From the NCBI GenBank assembly GCA_009599575.1, contig VWND01000015.1, positions 868,001 to 932,000 on the forward strand: a stretch of 64,000 bases of DNA. The letters run 5' to 3'. The DNA is from Blumeriella jaapii (lineage: Eukaryota; Ascomycota; Leotiomycetes; Helotiales; Drepanopezizaceae). The first letter of the stretch is position 1. Every line of letters starts with the position of its first letter. Shown here piece after piece: positions 22,960 to 33,890 of the stretch. A program made the translations under genes and the position numbers. The notes below the pieces were generated by a model. It was given only the letters and a program-made list of their open reading frames with translations, did no database searches and was not told the DNA's origin.

Positions 22960-25900
22960 CGTGTTGTGTGTTCGGATGTCAACACGGGCACAAGATAGCA
23001 CCGCTGAAAACAAATAAGGGCCTGCATGCTTGGCCTCCAATCATGACTTTCCAATATCTCAGATCTGGCGAGTCGAGGGAGCACAGCATGCTGCCGTCAA
23101 ACGCAAAGAGATATGTGTGACGCCCAAGTCGCAAAAGTCGTAGCTTGCAATGCCAATCAACTCGTGCGAGGGGAAATGCAAGACAGAAACCTCCAACCCC
23201 GCTCGGTTCGCAACTGACAGTTCGTGGCTGTCTCTGAACAATGTGTCCAATGCTTGTGGGAAGACACTCTCATGATTCTCAGCTGGTTTTTTCATTCTTG
23301 GGGCTTTTTGCGAGGGCGAACAGTGCTCTATGGAAGCACACTCTCGCGTATCCTTGCACAAGAATAGCAAACAAGTCATCTGTGCCACTGCTTCCAGAAG
23401 GAGCACGACACGGTTCCTCTTTCACACGTACATCGGGCGAGGGGTAGAAAGTCCTGCCCCGAGGTGGAACTGAAGTGAAGCTCGGTACCTTCTTGTAGGA
23501 AAAAGTGTAAGCTTGCATGCTTTCGCGGCCCGTATGATCTTGACGCATCTTACCGGTACGACGCGCGGGTGGTCAAGCCCTGCGAAGCTGAAGTGATGAG
23601 CTGTTAAAAGTCCGCGAATGACGCGGGAAGAAAGGGCCCATACACAGCATGGAAAGCGATGCTGGTATCACAAACGCCGAATTGGGTTGCCCGCAGCTGT
23701 CATGAGAAACCGAGATCGACGTTGTGTGAGTTGCGATGCGATCTGTGGACTGTGGTCTGCTGTGTTCTTGCTGTCTTTCGCTTATGCTCTGAAGCAAGGG
23801 AGGCTATTAAGCGAGATCCGGGTGGTGGGTAAAGACTCGGTCTTTATCTCGGTCGATCAATAAGGTTGGGAATGGGCATAAGAGGTAAAATGTTCATTCG
23901 GTACGAGCAGTCTTCCGTTCAGGACCGTCTTCACAGACCACCGACATCTTTGGCGTCCTGGCAGACGTTTTCCGTGACGCGAAATGCTCGCCGATCAGGC
24001 TGCATGGCTGAGCTGGTGCTCCCTATCGACAGAGTGATAGTCGCTGTAAAACTCGAAAGTACAAGCGAAGAGAGCCCGCTGCCAGTATCTGCTCGTTCGT
24101 CAGTTCTGTACTTTCTATTGGCGTACATGCGGCTGGGCGAGAAGACGACCTTGGATGTTGCTCGATCCATACATGTCGGAAACGATTTCTTCCATTCTCT
24201 GTTTTTTTGCGAGAATTGTGCCGAACAAGAGGACTTTCCAGTCTTCGGGATTGGATCGTGAACGAAGTGCTGAGCAGTTCTCAGCCAAGCATCATGGTGC
24301 GAGTTGTAGATCTTCCCAGTTACTTTCTGCTCCAGCAGAGGAAGGTCAGATACAGACTCCTGCAGGGGACTATTGATAGACACAGGTTCTTTTGAATTGA
24401 AACGATTCAGAAGCTTACTTGTAAAGCCATAAATAACGATAGTGAGACTTGACCATAGTAAATCATAGAGGATGCCATTTGCTGTGAAACTACAATACAA
24501 GGATGTTCGAACCAGGTGAAAAGATTCCATACCTTTCTCTTTTGCTCCTTTTGCTCAGGGTTTGTAGCAGCAAAAGAAACAGGTGAAATGTTTATTACCT
24601 CGTTCAAATCCCTTTTCTTGAGGAACCGCCAGGGGTACGTCTGGCGAAAACTTCTTTCGATATAAGGATGCCTCAGATTTATTAACGCTTCGGTCTGCGA
24701 TAGGTGTGTCCTTACTTACTCTAGACTCACCATCGAAGTTTCACTATCGCTTGTGAGGTTGTCAAATGTTTGCATCTATTTAGGTATCAAGCTTCAGTAA
24801 ACTTCTGTCCTTGGTAGTGGGCCGTCTCTTACATTTGACGCCCAAGCTCGAACTCAGTTGCAAACCTCCTTTTGCTGTCGATAGTGCTGTAAGTCCGTGA
24901 CATCCCCGAGTCATTTTGGCTGATACAAGCCTGGTCAGGCCACAGACAGTTCGGCAGAGGGCCGCAAAAGAGGTAGTACAAAGTACCTACCTACTGTACA
25001 TACAGTACCATGATGCTTTTCTAGATGCTGTGGCGACGTCGCTTATCTTCACTGTGAGAGACTTGGGCGTTGATGAAAGCACAAAAGAGTGTGCCAGCGG
25101 CTACTGCCACGTACCTGTGACTACCCATTGGATATGGACGTGGCATTGCGAAGGCAAAGTAAGCATGGCTGCCAGTGCAAATACTTACATGCGCTGCGAT
25201 GCACAAGAAGAAGGGGTTGTACTGGAGCAGAGGCGAGCGTGACGGAGGTCCACCAACGCAACACCTGAACCTCCTTTGACCTCTCATATCGCTGTACTGT
25301 ATGTACTATAGCTCAGAAGCTACGCCGTCACACAATGAGGAGCAACAAATATAGAATGCGTGGTGAAGGGACCAAAGCTGATCACAACGCGTCCTCGGGT
25401 AGAGTAGCAGAGCATTGTTGACATGGTGCGTTGTAGCGAGTCGGGCCCTGCCAAGCCTGCCACCAACCTCCTTTCCCGCCATTCCCTTTCCTCATAAGCG
25501 TCGTTCATTCACATTCGAGCTGTCAACAACTTCGTCGCACTCTCGACACCTCCGCGCCATTGTCGCGCCTCTTAATCGCCTTGCCTCTCTTTTTGGTGTT
25601 TTTTCAATCTCTCTCCGCCTGTTAATGATTACTACTTGCTTACCTCCTCCGCTGATCCCCGCATGTCTCGCGTCCAATCGCAACGTGTAGCGTATCCAGC
25701 AGCCCAACAACGTCGACGTGGACCTGGAGCGAAGGCGCGCATACCCAGAGACATACGTGTGTCGCAGACATTGCACGACGGCGAAGAAGGTGGCAGGTAG
25801 CGGACCAGCCGATACAAAAAGAGCGATATCCAAATAAGAGAGTTGGGAGCAGACGGAGAGAGGAGGGAGAACTGGAACTCGGCTCGACAACACCAGCGAC

Positions 25901-26116
25901 ACGCCCTCGTATCTCACTCGACGGCGACGGTGACACACGGCTGTGCGCATCTTCTACGAACCAAATTCAAGTTCATATCACATCTTCCCGAAGCCAGAAG
26001 CACGCATTGACGCTGCGCACCGCCCGTCCGTTCATCCACACCGCGGACTCGGTCAACAGGCGAAAGTCAACACACCTGTCGCGCGTCTATAAAGACCGCG
26101 AAAAGCCAGCAGGAAG
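22960..26116. other. 3.2-kb gene-free intergenic region
   Basis: Open frames up to 199 codons are present but none has recognisable motifs, and overlapping frames on both strands around 23870-24530 look equally random. A TACCTACCTACTGTACATACAGTA cluster lies near 24980-25010. The final few hundred bases are the promoter of the four-TM protein gene. A missed gene cannot be excluded. Confidence 0.45.
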
Positions 26117-26827
26117 ATGGCATCGACAAGCACAGGCACCATGTCGGACTCGGTGGTCGTCCACCGCGTGCGCACCAAGTACCGCTGGCCGCCGCTGCAG
26201 CTGAACTTTTGGCTGCTCATCATGTTGATCGGCAGCTGTACCATCCTGGGCATCAACGCCTACTTCATTACCGTGCAGAACCAGTTGCGCCTCGGGATTC
26301 CCTGGTGAGTGTGCTTCCCTCGCTCCTCTCCAGGCGGACGGGACGCTTGGGTGCAATGGGTGGGATGGGTGTAGCTCATCGTGTGCAGGTACTTCCCTTA
26401 CTGGGTCACCGCCGCCTCCCTCGCCGTCCTCTTCATCCTCGCCATGCTGTACCTGATCGCCAACCGGCAGCTCCTCCCGGGCATTGTCATCATGGGCTCC
26501 TTCATCCTCTTCGTGCTGTGGATGGTGGGCCTCGTCGTCATCTCGATCGAGCTGTGGGGCTCCGGCGGCGTGGATGGGAACTGCAATCTCTACGTGTCGG
26601 ACCGGTCGTCTACGGGCGCGAATGTCAACACGCTGGCCTATCTACAACAGTCGAGTATCTGTAAGCGTTCCCCTTCTATCTCCCTGTGCCGGTTTGGGAC
26701 TACCGGGACTGATGGCTTGCGTACAGGTCAGAGCTGGCAGGCGCAGTGGGCCTTTGAGCTGATAGGATGTGTGCTTCTGCTGTGGATGATGGTCATGGCG
26801 TATCAGGTCTACCAAGACGAAGTATAG
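26117..26827 (+). CDS. Conserved four-transmembrane fungal membrane protein
   Basis: Encodes 186 residues from exons 26117-26304, 26389-26660 and 26727-26827; both introns have GT-AG borders and phases that keep the frame. Four hydrophobic segments are clear: NFWLLIMLIGSCTILGINAY, YWVTAASLAVLFILAMLYLI, LPGIVIMGSFILFVLWMVGL, and WAFELIGCVLLLWMMVMAY. The loop between TM3 and TM4 holds two cysteines (GNCNLY and SICQSW) that could form a disulfide. The architecture resembles MARVEL-like tetraspan proteins, but I cannot place it firmly in a family. Function is unknown; plasma or vesicle membrane is likely. Confidence 0.8.
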
Positions 26828-27622
26828 GTAGCCAGCCAACGCTCATGACGGGCGAGCCTCAAACCGAACGTGATGGGCGTGGGATGGAACATGTGAGACG
26901 AAATGCACAACACGAAAGATGCGAAATGACCCGAGTGGTGGAAAAGAAGTCGAAGAGGAGAACTACACGACGCCACATCCAGACGAACAATGAACATCTC
27001 ATCACGCTGGGATCACGCGCACACCGAACTAAGATACCCTTTTGCGTGTATACGCGGCGTTCAGGGAAAAGGAGTGGGATCGAATGGGGGTAACGACACA
27101 TCGCAGAACATGTAGTTTGGGGAGGATGGGGGCACATGTCATGGTCACTGCCTGCAGAGCATGTATGCATGTATACATGATGTGTACACATCAATGCATA
27201 TACCCTCGATCACTCTGGACTACACGATCTTCATCTTCACACATCGCTAGTCCTCGATCCTCGGAGAAGAAATACCTTGGTTACCCTCGCCAGGCTCGGA
27301 GATGGGATCTCTGGGCGCGTATGGCATGTTTCATGCCAGCCAGCCAGTGAGAAAAAGAAACGAAGAGAAGGGAAAAGACAAGAATATATGTCTTCCCATT
27401 TGCCTCATCGCAACGAGAAACACTGGCAAGCTTCGTTCGTGAAAGACTTGGTGGGAAATTGGATTGCAGGTTAGGAAATGTTGGGTGTTTGAGACTCGAG
27501 TTCCTTGTCTCTTTCTTCTCTCGGGAACGAAGGAAGGAAAATCAAGACGTGAGAGAGACGAATACCGTACATCTAAAAGAAAAAACACTTAATGGACTCA
27601 ACGTTGAGTTTCTCCCCATGTG

Positions 27623-27666
<44 letters not shown>

Positions 27667-28347
27667 TTGTGACTTTGGGTTCTATGCGCAGTAAGAACAA
27701 TCGAACTGTACCCGAAGCGTTCTTCATGCTTGGGCCGTGGGTTTGGCGATCGAACTGCCTGTGTTGATCTTGTTGGGTTGGGGGACGGAGGTGGGATTGG
27801 GATTGGGAGAGCTTTAGAGGAGAGGGAGGGTGAGGGAAGGGGGTTTGGTGGGAGGATGGGATGGCGTGGAAGAGGGGGTGAAGGGGTGAAGTGGTGTGAA
27901 GTGGTGAAGTGGTGAGGTAGTGAGATTTAAGGGCATTTTTATTTGGAACGACGAAGCAGCAATACTTACCTTGGCTACTTGCTACTGCTGCTGAAGATTA
28001 GAATTACAACCACAAAGATTGGCATGGGAATCAAGATAGTGGAACGTCGTGGATGATATCCTCCGCTTAGCATTTGCCTCATCTAATCTTCCTCGTCGTA
28101 TCTCATCTTTCCCGTTTCATCCCATCCCACAGAAAACCCCATCCGCCCTACCTGCCCTATGTTCCATACAACAACATCTAGTTAGACCATTTGGGATCGA
28201 CCTTACTTCTACAAACAAGTACTTGTCAGCCTAGTCTAACATAACCGAAAACAACAATCCTCCACATTGGCATTGTATCTGCGCGTAACACAGTACCGTA
28301 TGTTCTGCCTCTCACCCTGCTCTTTTCCATGTCCTTTTCTGCTCTCT
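26828..28347. other. Intergenic region with GT microsatellite
   Basis: No gene supported. A long GT repeat lies at 27624-27664, followed by a G-rich stretch at 27775-27915. It holds the 3' UTR of the four-TM gene and that of the small hydrophilic protein gene. Confidence 0.55.
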
Positions 28348-28956
28348 TTACTAGCAGCTAGTGTTGACGAGTCGACCAGAGACAATAGGATAAGAAGTAG
28401 GGGAGAAGAGTAGCACAATGCAACAGGCGAAGTAAAACCCAACCCCAATCTGGCAAGATAAAAGAAAGAAGGAGAAAAAGAAGAAGGGACCGGCAAGAGG
28501 GAAAGACACTTGTACGAACCCAGTCTGCTTCTCGTAGAAAGCCCGTCCCCCATCAGTGATCTTCTCATTGGTGCTATCGCTCAGCTTGTGGCCCGTCTTC
28601 TTCTCGATGAAATCGAGCGCTATTTGTTCCTCATTAGCATTTCTTCCCATGGTCTCTTTTCATCATCGCCTCCCCTCCATCCGCCTCTCTCTGTTCCTTT
28701 ATCTACTCATACATAGGTTTTGCAGGCATGATATCGGCGTCACGAAAGAACCGGACCCCAACCAAACTCAAGTGAAAGAAACAAAGCGGGAGGAGGGGTT
28801 GAGAATAGGAAAAAGCGAACCCTTATCTCCATAATCCTTCTGCTGAGCCGGCTGTCCGCTGCCACCGGCTGCGGGTGCCTGCGCCTGCTGGTCGCCGGTC
28901 GAGGAGCCGCCGGATTTCTTGCTGAGCATGTCGGCGCCTTTCTTGACGAAATCCAT
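28348..28956 (-). CDS. Small hydrophilic stress-type protein (DDR48-like annotation group)
   Basis: Short hydrophilic protein of about 80 residues. Exon 1 28821-28956 encodes MDFVKKGADMLSKKSGG and a Gln/Ala/Gly-rich linker ending DYGDK. Exon 2 28516-28619 encodes ALDFIEKKTGHKLSD, STNEKITDGGRAFYEKQTGF. The 201-base intron has a CTAAT branch site; phase fits. After a GTACAAGT donor, the third exon is unclear: the best acceptor I see (TGCTAG at 28351-28356) gives an immediate TAA at 28348-28350. A longer tail in another exon is possible. Similar small proteins of filamentous fungi are often named DNA damage-responsive protein 48-like and are induced by stress or conidiation; this is annotation custom, not proven function. 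Confidence 0.6.
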
Positions 28957-30610
28957 GGTTGCTTTGTTTTGGAATTTGGGCTTGGAGGGAATACGGTTTT
29001 TTATATCAGATGGTAAAGAGCAAGCAGGACAGATAAGAGGAGGGAAAGGGAGAAGGGAGAAGGGAGAAAAGAGAGAGGAGACGTCACATACAATGGTGGC
29101 AGATGGTGGCAGCGCGAAAATGTACCCCGCTATCGACCCTACTAGCTCATCTGCATAGCTTGCTGTCGTGAACGAAGCTATTTCAGGAGGGGAAAGTAAG
29201 TGGGATGGGAAGTGGTGATTGGGTGGTAGTAGCTGAGAGGTACTTAATTATCTGTTTACTGCTGTATTGGGCTTAGACTGTGTCTAGTGGGAATGGAAGG
29301 TGGAAGGAGGCAGGCTTCTGATTTGCATGTGAGATTTTGAGTACACAGTAGGTAAGCGAACCGATGTTTACCTCGACCCTACCAAGTACGTCCGGAAGTC
29401 ACCAGAACCCTTTCCAGCCTGGTATCTATTTAATCTAAGCAGTATCTACACTCACTTTGAAATGCTTCTCGCAGTATCTACTTTACTTCATCCTACTGTG
29501 TGCTAGGTTAAAACCGACAAGCACTGATCCGAAAGTTGAGACACACACGCACAGCAAGAGAGACGAGATCCCAATCTCGATCCCAAAATTTCAATGTTCA
29601 GAATCCACAATCAGCGATACCTTCTACCAGGCGCTCAAGAAAATCTCCGACAGAGACTCCATCGCCCCTCCTTCCACCTGTTAGCTCAGGAGAGAAGTCC
29701 GCTTCCAGAACGTTCAGTTTCGTACACGCAAGCGAAAATGCCTCCCTGCTTTGCTTGCATCTTGTTATCAATACCATAACTGATTCCTGTCCTGATAGCC
29801 AAGGTAGCGCAGAGGCAAGTAAAGCGTGCCGTGCTTGAATCTGTTCACTTCCTCAAGCTACAGATAACTTTACCCAAGAACTCCTTTTCTTTTGTCAACC
29901 CAATCAAATCGTATCAAACATCATTAACAATGAACCAAGGAACCCAAGAAAAGGAACAAAAAATTATGGACGAGAGGAAGAGAACATTTTCCTTGAACCA
30001 ACCTCCCTCCAATCCTCAGTTATTGACAAACAAACCCCATCCCGCAAGTAGAAGCGAATCTCAACGGCTCGACACGTGCTTTTGCCGGTGCCCCTCCTTC
30101 CCCTCCCTGCTATCTTCCTTCCATCCTGGCTCGAAACCCGAAGTATACACAAAAAGGCCATGATGAACAGCTTCCCTTACCGCAGTAACCTATCATCGGT
30201 ATGCCATCATCACATCTAGTCGCTCTGTGGTGCGCGAGTCGCGGCCTCCACCGCAAATGTCATGCTGTGATGGGGAGATGAAGTGGGCTGGGGAGTGAGC
30301 TCCCTCCTGTCACGGCGAGGGAAGGGTCGCGCTGAACAGCTCATTGTTAATCGTCCGTTTGTTTACTTCGACTACGTGTAAAGCTAGGCAAGCTCAAGGC
30401 AAGATTATAGCTCATGTTGCTTTGATCAGAGCTGGTACATTGGCATACCCTAGAGAGTGCTTTTCAAGAACATCCAGTCTTGATCGGCACAATCAACGTA
30501 GCCGAAAGTAGTAAACATGAACAAGTCACCAAATGTTCGACATTTCGTCCCGCTTGAATCCCACGATCCATACCTATACACCCCCCCTCCCCCCTCCTCC
30601 CTTACACACA
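28957..30610. other. Gene-free intergenic region
   Basis: No gene recognised. This is the shared space between the 5' end of the small hydrophilic protein gene and the 3' end of the permease gene. Open frames on the plus strand at 29457-30163 have no domain or splice support. Confidence 0.5.
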
Positions 30611-32577
30611 TCAAAGGCCCTCACGCCCCTCCCCCTCACTCAGATCCACCCCCTTGAAGCCCCTCGCCTTGACGCCCCTCAAGAACAGCACATCCAGCTC
30701 CTCGAAGGTCCTGCCCTTCGTCTCCGGCAGACGGGCCCAGGCCCAGGCCGCCGTCAAGACGCTCAAGCCGGCCCAGAAGAAAGCGGTGCGACCCTTCCAG
30801 TTCCACTGGCTCGGGTTCATCATGTACGGCTCGAGCACGCCGCCCACGATGTTGCCGGCGTAGTAGGCGCTGCGGCCCAGCACCACCGTCTTGGTTCGCA
30901 GCCGCGTCGCGCCGACCTCCGCCACGATGGCGTACACCACCGGGCCCGTCGTCATGCTGTAGGATCCGAGCCAGAGCAGGCAGAGCGCGGCCTGCGCGTA
31001 CGCGATGCCGCCCCCTTGCCCACTCCCACTCCCGCTGCCACGAGACGCCGCCGCAGGGACGCAGGCCAGCACGCCGATGCTCAGCAGACAGCTGATCATG
31101 GCCGCGAAGCCCGCGAGGAAGATGGGCCGGCGCCCAAAGCGCGCCATCAGCAGCCAGGAGACGAGCGTGCCGACGCAGGCGAGCCCCGTGCCGCCGAGGC
31201 CGATGGCGTACGACGCGTTGGCCGCAATGCCGGCCTGCTCGAAGAAGTAGGTTGGGGAGTAGGCGAAGGCGCCGCCGTTGGTGATCTGCGAGAGGAAGGC
31301 CACGCACGCGATCTCGGTACGGCGCAGGTTCGTGCCGCGGAAGCAGTCCCAGTAGGAGGTGCCGAGCGCGGCTACCTCCTCGAGCTGCGTCGTGTGGATC
31401 ATGAGTGCGAGCGTGGCTTGGTGGTCGACGTTGTCGCCTTTCTGGGAGAGGCGTCTAAGGGAGGCTTCGGCTTCGGAGAGCTTGTTGGCGCGTATGAGGT
31501 GCCACGGTGATTCAGGGCAGAAGTAGGCGGCGATGAAGAGGGGGACGGGCTGTTGGGCGTTGTTAGCTATTGATTGAGAGTGAAGTGGTGGAAGGGTTTG
31601 TTAGCTATTGATTGAGAGTGAAGTGGTGGAAGGGTTTGTTAGCTATAGCTTGAGAGTGAAGTGGTGGAAGGGTATCTCGAGAGAAAGAGAGCTCTAGGAA
31701 GGAAGAGAAGTGTAAGAGGGGAAGTGCAACGACAAAAGTGGCCGAAGAAGGAGAAGCAGAGCAACAAACAGAAGTGCAACTGACCCATATCCACTGAACC
31801 GCAAACGGAATGCGATAGCTCCACTGCGTCTTGTTTTCAACAAGCGCCTTCAGGATCACCGCCGAGAGCAGCTGCCCAATAGCCCAACACAGATTCACAA
31901 ACGCCGACAAGTACCCCCTCAGCACCAGCGGACACACCTCCATCGCGTACGCCGGGCCCATGGTGGCGAAGGTGCCCCAGGGGATGGAGCACAGAAAGGC
32001 GCCCACGAGCAGCGTCTCGACGTTCGGCGCGAAGAAGGTGACGAAGATGCAGGCCGACATGAGCAGCAGGCTGCCCATCATCACACGCCGGTGGCCGTAC
32101 CGCTGCGTGAAGTAGCCGTTGGCGAGGGCGCCGATGATGTTGCCCGCGGCCTGGATGTCCGAGATGCCGGCCTGCCAGGGCGCCGAGAGCTGGAAGCCTT
32201 TCTCCGCGCCGTACCAATGGCCGTACTTCTGCTTGAAGGCTGGGTAGGCGTAGAAGGAGCCGATAAGCGTCGTGTCGTAGCCCTCCCTGTGGTTGGTACG
32301 TCAGCATCTATCGGCTCGCTTGTGGTGTTTTGATGTCTGGATGGGAAAATAGGAGAATGCACCCTCACATGATAATCGTCGACGAGACGACAACGCTCCA
32401 GAACACCGCCATCCGGTACGTCTTGATACCCTGCCACAACGACATCGCATGCTCCGTCGCCGTTGCTAACCTCGCCTCATCATCAAGCTTGCGGCCCGAG
32501 AAGAGAGTCTGGGGTTCGGCCTTCTCGCTGACCGTCTCGTGGGAGGCTCCCACCGTCTCGGTGCCATCATTTGCCAT
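30611..32577 (-). CDS. MFS sugar transporter, maltose/alpha-glucoside permease type
   Basis: Proton-coupled sugar uptake at the plasma membrane, 549 residues with 12 predicted TM helices. Exons are 32369-32577, 31785-32286 and 30611-31549. The start is MANDGTETVGASHE at 32577. Family marks are clear: GYDTTLIGSFYAYPAFKQKYG-type helix 1, RYGHRR in loop 2-3, CPESPWHLIRANK at the central loop, FGRRP in loop 8-9, and PETKGRTFEELD at the end, all as in the Mal31/alpha-glucoside transporter group. The first intron is 82 bases. The second is 235 bases and holds a 38-bp unit repeated three times (listed separately). Substrate could be maltose or another alpha-glucoside; it cannot be fixed from sequence. 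No glucosidase or regulator gene lies beside it. Confidence 0.9.
31562..31675 (-). repeat. Triplicated 38-bp unit inside permease intron 2
   Basis: Two identical 38-bp units (31562-31599, 31600-31637) and a third slightly changed one (31638-31675). On the transcribed strand, each carries a GCTAAC-like or related branch-site region and a nearby AG, so the 3' end of the intron is multiplied. Confidence 0.9.
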
Positions 32578-33890
32578 GATGGGCACTGCCTGCGACAGAG
32601 TGAGATACAAAGTAAGGCAGGTAGTGGAAAGGGAAATGGGATACTGTTTATACATTAGCTCTTCCACCAGCCCTCAAACATCTCGGTGCACAATACATAT
32701 GTACACTGCTGTGTACTTCAATATATTGACCTGCACAATACCACTTCCCGTGCTTCACATCTCGGATTCCAACAATGCGCTCTCAAGCCCCAACATGACC
32801 GCACGCTCTCTTCCCCCTATTGGCGCACCAAATGCAGCGCCCAGCGCCCTTTGTACAGAAACAGGAAGCAGAAGCTAAAGTCTGAGGTGCATGAAAACAA
32901 TATGACAATCTAATTCGTGGATAAATCCCATCCCCTCCCTCCCTCTTTCTCTCTTTCTTTCTCCCCTCGTGATATCGTGCCAAATTGTTAGATCGCGAAA
33001 CCGGCCGCATAACCGATCAAGCCGGACCGGATACAACAGACGCACCAGTAATAAACGTCGAGGAGGCTCGAGGGGACAGATAAAAGATGAATTAGTGATC
33101 ACCCACATCTGACCAGCTCATGACACAGAGACCAAGCCTTTTATGAGAAAAAAAAATAAGAAAGGAAAAGAAAGGGGGAAGAGGGCAAAAAAAGAAAGCT
33201 AAGCGGGCCATCCGTTTTGCTTCGCCTTATAGAGCCAATATGAACTCGGGGTTGTAAGTAAAGGACCCGGTCCTGCCAACTCCGTAAAGAGCGACCACTA
33301 AGTAAGTGACAAGTGATGCTGCGAGACGACCTTGGAAAGCGCAAGAAGTGAACCAAAAGACGAGAAACCCGAAAACCAGATGAAATAAAACAAGACAATC
33401 AACAGGTGCGGAAGACACTTGTTCCCGCACTCAGCGTCGCAAGACAAGCGACGCAAGTAGAAAATCCATGCCCGAAAGTGGGCCGCAAGAGAAAAGAGGT
33501 ATACATTGCTGGCTCGTCTCATAACGACCAATGTCCCATCTGGCAACCTATCTTACTTTGCGCTACTCTACTATTGCTACACACACAAGAAGCAACCCTT
33601 TGCGCCAAGCGCTCGCCCAGAAGACCAGGAGACCAGGAGACCAGAAGACAGCTAACTATCAACTCTCCCATCACACCTCTTCTAACCCACCGAGTCCCAT
33701 CCATGCAGCTCCGTCCATCCAACCAAGAAAGAAGCGCCTCCGCGCCAGAGTGTACGCAGCAAACAAGCAAAGCTCAGTAAGCAAATAAGCAACCTGCTCG
33801 CTCAGCAGAAAAGAAGAATCGTGCCCCGCCAAACTGTTCCATATCATAGAACAAAACAAGCACACGCATTCCTCGCCTCGACATCCGCAC
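32578..33890. other. Gene-free intergenic region
   Basis: Lies upstream of the permease start and downstream of the ApsB/Mto1 stop. It contains pyrimidine-rich stretches (32930-32965) and direct repeats of GGAGACCA near 33628-33645. No gene or RNA recognised. Confidence 0.5.

Noticed and set aside
23866..24530. Overlapping 131- and 199-codon frames on opposite strands
   Set aside because: No motif, no splice partner and no compositional sign of coding on either strand.
29800..29856. A-box-like TAGCGCAGAGG suggestive of a tRNA
   Set aside because: No acceptor stem or T-arm can be formed around it.
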